Positions 57,993 through 64,000 of a DNA stretch of 64,000 nt are shown here, piece after piece. Position 1 is the stretch's first letter. Every line of letters starts with the position of its first letter. Position numbers and translations under genes: made by a program. The notes under the pieces were generated by a model. It searched no databases. It was not told the origin of the DNA and saw only the letters and a program-made list of their open reading frames with translations. Origin of the DNA: Microbacterium sp. (lineage in GTDB: Bacteria; Actinomycetota; Actinomycetes; Actinomycetales; Microbacteriaceae); NCBI RefSeq assembly GCF_017305435.1, contig NZ_JAFKIP010000005.1, positions 248,001-312,000 of the forward strand, in the 5' to 3' direction.

Positions 57993-59209
57993 CCGCCGCC
58001 GACGAGATCGCCGCGGCCGTCGAGGGCCTGCGCCCCGACCTCGCCCGGCTCGCCCGCGAGCTGTACGACGAGCCCGAGATCGGCTTCGAGGAGCACGCGT
58101 CGGCCGCGCGCATCGCGGCGCTCCTCGCCGCGCACGGCGTGGATGCCGAGGTCGGGGCCTTCGGTCTCGACACCGCGCTGCGCGCGTCGGCCGGGGGCGG
58201 TGCCGGTGCGGCATCCGCCCCCCATTTCGCGATCATCGCGGAATACGACGCGCTGCCGGGCATCGGGCACGCGTGCGGGCACAACATCATCGCGGGGGTC
58301 GCGGTCGGCGCGTTCCTCGCGGCGGCGCCGATCGTCGCGCGGCTCGGCGGGCGCCTCTCGCTCATCGGCACGCCGGCCGAGGAGAACGGCGGCGGCAAGG
58401 AGCTCATCATCCGTGCCGGTGGCTTCGACGACGTGGATGCCGCGGGCATGGTGCATCCCTCGAGCGGATCGGGGACCAGCTCGGTGCTCGGCCAGCGCAC
58501 GACGGGCGTGCGGCGCGTTGCCGTGACGTTCCACGGCCGCGCCGCGCACGCGGCGGGCGCTCCGTGGCTCGGCCGCAACGCGCTCGACGCCGTCGTCACG
58601 GCCTACCAGAGCGTCGCGCAGCTACGGCAGCACATCCTCCCGACCGACCGGCTGCACGGGATCATCACCGATGGCGGCGCGGCGCCCAACATCGTGCCCG
58701 AGCGGGCGTCGGCCCTGTTCTATGTGCGCTCGGCGGAGGTCGGCGCCCTCCGGGAGCTGACCGATCGCGTCGTCGCGGTGCTCGAGGGCGCGGCTCTCGC
58801 CACGGGGACCCGCGCCGAGATCGACGTCGACCCGGTGCCGCCGTATCTGCCGCTGCAGACCAACACGGCCCTGACCTCGCGCTGGACGGAGGCGTTCGCC
58901 GCCCGCGGCCACGAGATCCCGCCGCCCGCCGAGCCCCCGCAGGGCGGACCCTCGACCGACATGGGCAACGTCAGCCGGCTCGTCCCCTCCATCCACCCCT
59001 CCCTCGGGCTCGGGGGACCGGACGACGTCTTCCCGCACAACGCCGCGTTCGCCGACCTGACGGTGCTCCCGGCGGCTCTCGATGCACTCGTGGATGCCGC
59101 GGTCGCCCTCGCGGCCACGGCCGTCGCGTACGTCGCCGACCCCGAGCTGCGCGCCGCCGCGGCGGCCGAGTTCGCGGCATCCGGCGGCCCGTCGCGCTGG
59201 GAGGGCTGA
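57989..59209 (+). CDS. M20 family metallopeptidase/amidohydrolase
   Basis: 406 residues from GTG overlapping the previous stop (GTGA). M20D pattern: LARELYDEPEIGFEEHASAARIAALLAAHGV, AEYDALPGIGHACGHNIIA (metal ligands), GTPAEENGGGKELIIRAGGF, MVHPSS, FHGRAAHAAGAPWLGRNALDAV, and PEPPQGGPSTDMGNVS-like STDMGNVS near the end. Closest to aminoacylase/AbgB-like enzymes that cut N-acyl amino acids or amidobenzoyl compounds. It should open the amide of the imported ligand. Last gene of the operon; a GC hairpin follows. Confidence 0.88.
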   Translation: MTAADEIAAAVEGLRPDLARLARELYDEPEIGFEEHASAARIAALLAAHGVDAEVGAFGLDTALRASAGGGAGAASAPHFAIIAEYDALPGIGHACGHNIIAGVAVGAFLAAAPIVARLGGRLSLIGTPAEENGGGKELIIRAGGFDDVDAAGMVHPSSGSGTSSVLGQRTTGVRRVAVTFHGRAAHAAGAPWLGRNALDAVVTAYQSVAQLRQHILPTDRLHGIITDGGAAPNIVPERASALFYVRSAEVGALRELTDRVVAVLEGAALATGTRAEIDVDPVPPYLPLQTNTALTSRWTEAFAARGHEIPPPAEPPQGGPSTDMGNVSRLVPSIHPSLGLGGPDDVFPHNAAFADLTVLPAALDALVDAAVALAATAVAYVADPELRAAAAAEFAASGGPSRWEG

Positions 59210-59216
59210 CCTCGCC

Positions 59217-59235
59217 CGGGCGCGCGCCGCGCCCG
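59217..59235 (+). terminator. Hairpin after the nine-gene operon
   Basis: CGGGCGCG-CGC-CGCGCCCG: 8-bp perfect stem, 3-nt loop, 7 bp after the stop of the hydrolase gene. No T run, as is usual for intrinsic terminators in this base composition. Confidence 0.5.
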
Positions 59236-59241
59236 CACGTC

Positions 59242-59323
59242 CTCCGCAGGATGTCGCGTTCTCCGCAGGCATGACGGCATCCGGGTGCGGAGTACGCGAC
59301 GATCTGCGGAGTACGTCAAGGGG
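59242..59323. repeat. 19-bp-period repeats in both orientations before treZ
   Basis: CTCCGCAGG starts at 59242 and 59261; TGCGGAG starts at 59286 and 59305, again 19 bp apart, with GCGAC near each. The left pair is the approximate reverse complement of the right pair, so the whole can fold into a long imperfect hairpin. It lies between the operon terminator and treZ and has the same layout as the repeat groups in treY and before xylB. Confidence 0.7.
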
Positions 59324-59359
59324 AGCAGGGCACCGTGTGCGGGCGGGCAGGATGGTCCC

Positions 59360-61120
59360 ATGACGATCGAGGTGTGGGCGCCGCGCGCGGCGCGGGTGCG
59401 GCTGCGGCGACCGGGGCAGGGCGACGTCGACCTCGATGCGGCGGATGCGGGCTGGTGGCGCACGGACGTCAGCCTCGCCGCGGGTGACGAGTACGGATTC
59501 GTGCTCGGCGGGGCCGAAGGCGAGGTCGGGGCCGAAGGCGACGGTGACGACCTGCCGGCCCGGCCCGACCCGCGGTCGCGACGCCAGCCTCGCGGCGTGC
59601 ACGAGCTGTCGGCGTGGGACGACGCGGCATCCTTCCCCTGGACGGATGCCGCGTGGCCGGGCCGCGCGCTCGCCGGAGGTCTCATCTACGAACTGCACCT
59701 CGGCACGTTCACCCCCGAGGGCACGCTCGATGCGGCCGCCGCGAAGCTCGCCTACCTCGCCGATCTCGGCGTCACTCACGTCGAGCTGCTGCCGGTCAAC
59801 GGCTTCAACGGCACGCACAACTGGGGCTACGACGGGGTGCTCTGGTACACCGTGCAGGAGGACTACGGCGGGCCCGAGGCCTACCGGCGCTTCGTGGATG
59901 CCGCGCACGCGGCCGGTCTCGCGGTGATCCAGGACGTCGTGTACAACCACCTCGGACCCGCCGGCAACTACCTGCCCGAGTTCGGGCCGTACCTGCGGGA
60001 CGGTCACGCCAACACGTGGGGAGACAGCGTCGACCTCGACGAGCGCGCCGTCCGCGACCACATCACGGACAACGCCGTGATGTGGCTGCGCGAGTACCAC
60101 GTCGACGGCCTGCGCCTCGATGCCGTGCACGCGCTGCACGAGTCGGGCGCGCAGCCCGTGCACGTCCTCGCGGAGCTGTCGGCCCGCGTCGATGCGCTCT
60201 CCGCCGACCTCGGGCGGCCGCTCACCCTCATCGCGGAGAGCGACCTCAACGATCCGATCATGATCACGGCGCGGGATGCCGGCGGCTACGGCATCCACGC
60301 GCAGTGGGTCGACGACTGGCACCACGCCATCCACGTCGCCCTCACGGGCGAGACGGCGGGGTACTACGCCGACTTCGCCGACCCGGGGGCACTGCCGAAG
60401 ACGTGGGCGGGCGGGTTCTTCCACGACGGCACGTACTCGTCGTTCCGCGGGCGCGACTGGGGGGCGCCCGTCCCCCCGGAGGTGCCGTCGTGGCGGTTCG
60501 TCGAGTTCGCGCAGGACCACGACCAGATCGGCAATCGCGCCGCCGGTGATCGGCTCAGCCAGTCGCTGTCGTACGACCGCCTCGCGGTCGCCGCCGTCCT
60601 CACGATGACCGCGCCCGGCACTCCCATGCTCTTCATGGGGGAGGAGTGGGGCGCCTCCACGCCGTGGCAGTTCTTCACGTCGCACCCCGAGCCCGAGCTC
60701 GCCGAGGCGGTGCGCGCGGGGCGGACGGCCGAGTTCGCCGCGATGGGCTGGGACGAGTCGCTCGTGCCCGACCCGAACGACCCGGCGACCTTCGCGCGGT
60801 CGAAGCTCGACTGGGCCGAGGCCGCCGAGGGTGACCACGCGCGCCTGCTCGCGCTGTACCGCACGCTCGCGCGGCTGCGGCGGACGCATCCCGAGCTGAC
60901 CGATCCCGACCGCGCGGGGCAGCGCGCCGAGGCGGTGGGCCCCGGCCGGTGGATCCTGCGCCGGGGCGCGGCGACCGTCTGGGTCAACCTCTCGCCGGAG
61001 CCGTGGCGCCCGGATCTCGCACCGGGCGACGCGGTGTGGCTCGCGACGGCGGATGCCGCGACATCCGATGGCCTCGTGCTGCCGCCGGACGCGGCCGTCG
61101 TCGTCGGCCCGCGCGCGTAG
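59360..61120 (+). CDS. treZ: Malto-oligosyltrehalose trehalohydrolase
   Basis: 586 residues from ATG 59360; AGGAT upstream serves as -10-like or ribosome site. TreZ: short N-terminal domain ([35 protein letters not shown]), [67 protein letters not shown] (nucleophile about 252), [10 protein letters not shown] (acid/base about 292) and [11 protein letters not shown] (about 386). Releases trehalose from the TreY product. Separated from treY by 9.9 kb of unrelated operon. Confidence 0.94.
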   Translation: MTIEVWAPRAARVRLRRPGQGDVDLDAADAGWWRTDVSLAAGDEYGFVLGGAEGEVGAEGDGDDLPARPDPRSRRQPRGVHELSAWDDAASFPWTDAAWPGRALAGGLIYELHLGTFTPEGTLDAAAAKLAYLADLGVTHVELLPVNGFNGTHNWGYDGVLWYTVQEDYGGPEAYRRFVDAAHAAGLAVIQDVVYNHLGPAGNYLPEFGPYLRDGHANTWGDSVDLDERAVRDHITDNAVMWLREYHVDGLRLDAVHALHESGAQPVHVLAELSARVDALSADLGRPLTLIAESDLNDPIMITARDAGGYGIHAQWVDDWHHAIHVALTGETAGYYADFADPGALPKTWAGGFFHDGTYSSFRGRDWGAPVPPEVPSWRFVEFAQDHDQIGNRAAGDRLSQSLSYDRLAVAAVLTMTAPGTPMLFMGEEWGASTPWQFFTSHPEPELAEAVRAGRTAEFAAMGWDESLVPDPNDPATFARSKLDWAEAAEGDHARLLALYRTLARLRRTHPELTDPDRAGQRAEAVGPGRWILRRGAATVWVNLSPEPWRPDLAPGDAVWLATADAATSDGLVLPPDAAVVVGPRA

Positions 61121-61147
61121 CCTGCGCGCCCTGCAGCCCTGGCGGGG

Positions 61148-61873
61148 TCAGAACGCGGTGGCGAAGGCGCGGAGGATCCGCGGGGGCTCGGACAGCGACG
61201 CGGCGAGGACCTTCGCGGCGATGCGGTCGTAGTCGGGCGCCGCGAAGTAGCCGCCGTCGCGGTAGACGGCCATGCGCTCCGTGAACGCGTGACCGGTCGG
61301 TTCGGGGTGGAACTGCGTCGCGTACAGCCGGTCGCCGACGCGGTACGCCTGCACGGGGCATCCATCGTTCTCGGCGAGCAGCACCGCGCCGGGAGGCAGC
61401 GTCGCCGTGCCCTCCTTGTGAGCGGTGAGCGCCGTGAAGCGGTGCGCGAGGGCGCCGAAGAGCGGGTCTGCGCGGCCGTCGGCCGTCAGTGCGACGGGGG
61501 TCGGGCCGGTGTCTTCGGGGTAGGCGCGCGTCACCTCGCCGCCGAGCGCTCGGGTCGCGACGCCGATGCCGTAGCACGTGAACAGTGCCGCGATGCGGCC
61601 GGCCGCCGCATCGTCGGCGAGGCGTGCGAGGGACGCCTCGAGCCGGCGCTGCGCGTCGGTCTTGGTCTCTTCGGGGTCGGTCACGTTGAACGGGCTGCCG
61701 CCGACGACCGCGCCGCGCCACCGCGACGACGCGTCCGCGGGGAGGGGGTCGCGCACGAGATCCCAGCGCTCCAGCTCGTCCTCGCTCAGGCGCATCGCGC
61801 TGCGGAACGACTCGTACTCGGCGGCCGCGGCACCCTCCTGTGGGCGCGCGCACAGATACACGAGCGACGTCAT
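61148..61873 (-). CDS. Class I glutamine amidotransferase domain protein
   Basis: 241 residues; TAGACT ends 6 nt before ATG, so probably leaderless. Triad of class I amidotransferases: nucleophile in FTCYGIGV (about 98), and His and Glu in ATQFHPEPTG (about 188). GMP-synthase-like stand-alone domain; such proteins act as gamma-glutamyl hydrolases (PuuD/GatD-like) or unknown amidotransferases. No partner synthetase lies nearby. Start MTSLVYLCARPQEGAAAAEYESF is typical of an actinobacterial subfamily. Confidence 0.85.
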   Translation of the reverse strand: MTSLVYLCARPQEGAAAAEYESFRSAMRLSEDELERWDLVRDPLPADASSRWRGAVVGGSPFNVTDPEETKTDAQRRLEASLARLADDAAAGRIAALFTCYGIGVATRALGGEVTRAYPEDTGPTPVALTADGRADPLFGALAHRFTALTAHKEGTATLPPGAVLLAENDGCPVQAYRVGDRLYATQFHPEPTGHAFTERMAVYRDGGYFAAPDYDRIAAKVLAASLSEPPRILRAFATAF

Positions 61874-61902
61874 GGGGCGAGTCTAAGCGCCTGCGCGACC
61901 CG

Positions 61903-61938
61903 TTCCGTCAGTGCGACGAGTTCCGTCAGCGCGATGAG
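61903..61938. repeat. 18-bp tandem duplication
   Basis: TTCCGTCAGTGCGACGAG is followed by TTCCGTCAGCGCGATGAG, 16 of 18 identical. It straddles the stop codon region of the minus-strand gene at 61926 and the divergent promoter of the amidotransferase gene. Possibly a simple duplication. Confidence 0.6.
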
Positions 61939-62684
61939 TTGGCCGTGCGTCCGCGCACGATGCCGATGAACGCGTCTACGAGCGGCGGCGTCGGGCCGTC
62001 GCCCGGCCAGACGAGGGCGACGGTCGACAGCGGCCCGTCGGTGAGCGGGCGGTGCGCGGCATCCTTCCGATGGTGCAGGCGCGCGAGCGACATCGGCACG
62101 ATGACGACGCCGACCCCCGTCGCCGCCGTCGCGACGGCCTCTTCGACGGTCGCGGGCGGCGCGAACCGCGGGGCGACCGCGCCGGGCACGTCGACCGTGA
62201 GCGGCGGATGCGCGGGCGTGATCACGACCTCGCCCGCGAGATCGGCGAGCGTCAGCTCGTCAGCCGCGGTGAGGTGCGAATCGGCGCCGCACACGACGAC
62301 CGGGACCTCGTCGTAGAGGGTGATCGCGTGCAGCCCCGCACGGTCGATCGGCAGCCGTACGAGCGCGGCGTCGACGGATGCCGAGGCCACCGCCGCGCGC
62401 TGATCGTCCATTCCGAGCGGGACGAGCTCCAGCGGGACGCCGCTGTACCGCGTCTTCCAGACGTCGATCCACTTTCCCGGCGTCGCGCCCTCGATGGCGC
62501 CGAGCCGGAACGGTCCGGGCGGGAGGGCGGATTGCGGGGCGGGTTGTTGTTGTGATCGCGGGGGTGCGGGCTTCTTCGCGGACGGCGCGGGCTTCGACGT
62601 CCGCGCGCGCGATGCCGCGCCCGCTCCGCTCTGCCGTCGCGGGCGCCCGGGACCGGGCCGCCCCGCCGCACTCCGCCCTGCCAT
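61926..62684 (-). CDS. LysR-type ligand-binding domain protein without HTH
   Basis: 252 residues; TACGCT ends 6 nt before ATG. Residues 1-55 are low-complexity Arg/Ala/Pro/Gln (GRSAAGRPGPGRPRRQSG, SQQQPAPQSALPPG) and residues 58-250 fit the LysR substrate-binding fold: FRLGAIEGATPGKWIDVWKTRY, DAALVRLPIDRAGLHAITLYDEVPVVVCGADSHLTAADELTLADLAGEVVITPA, EEAVATAATGVGVVIVPMSLARLH. The winged helix is absent and there is no frame upstream to supply it. The basic tail might bind DNA non-specifically. Such proteins occur in Microbacteriaceae. Confidence 0.75.
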   Translation of the reverse strand: MAGRSAAGRPGPGRPRRQSGAGAASRARTSKPAPSAKKPAPPRSQQQPAPQSALPPGPFRLGAIEGATPGKWIDVWKTRYSGVPLELVPLGMDDQRAAVASASVDAALVRLPIDRAGLHAITLYDEVPVVVCGADSHLTAADELTLADLAGEVVITPAHPPLTVDVPGAVAPRFAPPATVEEAVATAATGVGVVIVPMSLARLHHRKDAAHRPLTDGPLSTVALVWPGDGPTPPLVDAFIGIVRGRTANSSR

Positions 62685-62744
62685 CCCGCCAGCGTAGCGC
62701 GGGCCATCGGGCGCGCTGCGCGCCGATCTTCGCTCCTCGAGGGC

Positions 62745-63152
62745 TCAGGCCGCCAGACGCAGCCCGCGGCGGTCGGTCGCGACGGTCTCGCCGTCGGCGA
62801 TCTGCTCATCGTCGCCGATGAGCGATCCACCCGCGACGCGCGCGTGCGCCCCGACGACGGTGCGCACGCCGATCTTGGCCTTCGAGCCGATCGCCGCACC
62901 GGAGCCGATGTGGGCGTGCGGTGCGATCTCGGCGCCGCGGCCGATGACGGCATCCGGTTCGATCCACGCTCCCCGGCCGATGTGCGCGCCCTCCGCGATC
63001 TGCACGCCCGGTTCGACGTACGCGCCCGCCTCGACGAGCGCGCTCGCGTGCACCTTGGCGCCGTTCGCGATGAGGCCGCGACCGTTGACGTGCTTGCGGT
63101 AGCGCAGCGTCTTCCCCTGATCGTCTTCGATGTCGACGTAGTTCTTGCCCAC
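62745..63152 (-). CDS. Hexapeptide-repeat (left-handed beta-helix) protein
   Basis: 135 residues; AGGAGG 3-8 bp before ATG. A short strand start (KNYVDIEDDQGKTLRYRKHVNGRGLIANG) leads into seven or more hexapeptide turns (VHASALVEAGAYVEPGVQIAEGAHIGRGAWIEPDAVIGRGAEIAPHAHIGSGAAIGSKAKIG). The domain is almost nothing but helix turns and lacks the His and loop of acetyltransferases, so it may be a carbonic-anhydrase-like or structural protein. Function unknown. Confidence 0.72.
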   Translation of the reverse strand: MGKNYVDIEDDQGKTLRYRKHVNGRGLIANGAKVHASALVEAGAYVEPGVQIAEGAHIGRGAWIEPDAVIGRGAEIAPHAHIGSGAAIGSKAKIGVRTVVGAHARVAGGSLIGDDEQIADGETVATDRRGLRLAA

Positions 63153-63253
63153 GAGTCCTCCTCGCGGAATGCAACCGGAGGGCGCGGGGATTCATTCCCG
63201 CGGATGGGGCCGGACGGATGCCGGGGTCAGCCGAGGCGCATCGGGTTGCGAGA

Positions 63254-63919
63254 ATGGATGCCGTGACCGCGCCCGCCCCCGAGCCCGACCCGACGACCGG
63301 GCCCTCTCTCGTCTTCGACGAGAAGAACAACGAGCACGGAGTCGCCGAGGATCTGCTGGGGCTGGCGACCGGGACGTTCCTGGTCTCCCTCGGACTGCAT
63401 CTGCTGCACGCGGCGCACGCGGTCACGGGCGGCACGGCAGGTCTGTCGCTCCTCCTCGGCTACGCGACGGCCTGGCCGTTCTGGCTGCTGTTCCTCGTCA
63501 TCAACGCGCCGTTCGCCCTCCTCGCGGTGTGGCGACGCGGCTGGGACTTCACGGTGCGCACGCTCATCTGCATCGGCGCGGTGTCCGGGTGGGCCCTCGT
63601 GCACGACGCGCTGTTCCCCGTGGGATGGATCGAGCCCTGGTACGGCACGCTTGCGGGCAACCTCCTCGCGGGGGTGGGCGTGCTGATCCTGTTCCGCCAT
63701 CGGGCGAGCGTCGGCGGCATCAACATCATCGGGCTCGAGATCCAGGACCGCACGGGCTTCCGCGCCGGCTGGACGATGATGATCTTCGACGTCCTGATCG
63801 TCCTCTCGGCGCTCCTCGTCGTCCCCTGGACGAACGTGCTCATGAGCGCGGTCGGCGCGGTGCTGCTGAACCTCGTGCTCGCGCTCAATCACCGACCCGG
63901 TCGGTACCTCGGCCACTGA
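63254..63919 (+). CDS. YitT/DUF161-like membrane protein
   Basis: 221 residues from ATG 63254 (GTG 63263 possible). Five membrane helices: ATGTFLVSLGLHLLHAAHAVTGGTAGLSLLLGY with the Gly-rich GGTAGLSLLL motif, WLLFLVINAPFALLAVWRRGWDFTVRTL, GTLAGNLLAGVGVLILFRHRASVGGINIIGLEI, and a final pair. GG.AGLSLL and AS.GG.NII are hallmarks of the YitT family. Role unknown, possibly transport or envelope homeostasis. Confidence 0.78.
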   Translation: MDAVTAPAPEPDPTTGPSLVFDEKNNEHGVAEDLLGLATGTFLVSLGLHLLHAAHAVTGGTAGLSLLLGYATAWPFWLLFLVINAPFALLAVWRRGWDFTVRTLICIGAVSGWALVHDALFPVGWIEPWYGTLAGNLLAGVGVLILFRHRASVGGINIIGLEIQDRTGFRAGWTMMIFDVLIVLSALLVVPWTNVLMSAVGAVLLNLVLALNHRPGRYLGH

Positions 63920-63987
63920 GGGGAGCTCCGCTGGGGCGGCGCGGTGAGCGCCGGACGCGCGCCGCATCAGCGGGCGATACTGAGATC

Positions 63988-64000
63988 ATGACCGCTCGCG
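63988..64000 (+). CDS. Start of a further gene, cut by window end
   Basis: ATGACCGCTCGCG (MTAR) begins 69 bp after the previous stop; GATACT ends 7 nt before it, the leaderless pattern seen elsewhere in this window. Too short to identify. Confidence 0.35.

Noticed and set aside
49417-59359. Integrative element or genomic island with attachment sites
   Set aside because: No integrase, tRNA or matching direct repeats at the two ends; the flanking short repeats differ in sequence.
1-64000. tRNA, rRNA and replication origin
   Set aside because: Looked for by eye; no cloverleaf with CCA-like end, rRNA-like sequence or DnaA-box cluster was recognised.

Overview
The window is one strand of a very high-GC actinobacterial chromosome. 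Dense translationally coupled ATGA/GTGA overlaps, many GGATGCC/GGCATCC words, an ESX-like type VII secretion locus (EccC, EccD) and many genes with a TAnnnT box about 6-7 nt before the start codon point to Microbacteriaceae, most likely Microbacterium. That placement is inferred from style; no 16S or other marker is present, and I recognised no tRNA, rRNA, CRISPR array, integrase or complete transposase.

Region 1 (1-10911) is a type VII secretion (T7SS) locus carrying a toxin cassette. A Gly/Ala-rich protein (5' end outside the window) is followed by a 437-residue protein ending in a TNT-type NAD+ glycohydrolase domain, three tandem divergent paralogues that are the best immunity candidates, an ADP-ribosyltransferase-fold candidate, EccD, a zinc-ribbon/RDD/FHA membrane protein and EccC with three ATPase modules. 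Region 2 (11033-19463) holds ordinary genes: a three-gene envelope cluster, a HemD-like protein, an HsmA-like membrane protein, an ABC-2 exporter, an enoyl-CoA hydratase family enzyme, a J-domain/NERD-like fusion, a TetR regulator and a YaeQ protein.

Region 3 (about 19480-26450) looks lower in GC and different in codon use. It reads as the wreck of an RHS/YD-repeat polymorphic toxin: a signal peptide plus N-terminal stub, an isolated piece of the RHS core, a toxin-tip tail, and about nine small membrane or lipoprotein genes. Several of these are paralogues of each other, and one is frameshifted and carries a 4 x 8-bp repeat. The best explanation is an array of orphan immunity genes left after toxin modules were lost.

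Region 4 (26568-41739) contains an APC permease, an SDR, an acetyltransferase and a full xylan-oligosaccharide locus: a sugar ABC importer, a GH3 glycosidase and an AXE1 esterase transcribed away from a LacI regulator, then a ROK regulator (XylR-like) divergent from xylA-xylB. AAACGTTT palindromes lie upstream of the importer, and a TTGTTG-A-CAACAA operator lies at the xylA promoter.

Region 5 (41809-44568) has a sortase-like protein overlapping a secreted, membrane-anchored protein that lacks an LPXTG motif, then a small regulatory switch (two divergent HTH genes and an ImmA/IrrE metallopeptidase).

Region 6 (44675-61120) is glgX-treY-[nine-gene operon]-treZ. The trehalose-from-glycogen pathway is split by a tightly coupled cassette: a peptide-type ABC importer, a luciferase-like monooxygenase, two AhpD/CMD proteins, a VOC protein and an M20 amidohydrolase. 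Short repeats with a 19-21 bp period lie on both sides of the cassette, inside treY and upstream of xylB. Region 7 (61148-64000) holds a class I glutamine amidotransferase, a LysR-type ligand domain without HTH, a hexapeptide-repeat protein, a YitT-like membrane protein and the first codons of one more gene.
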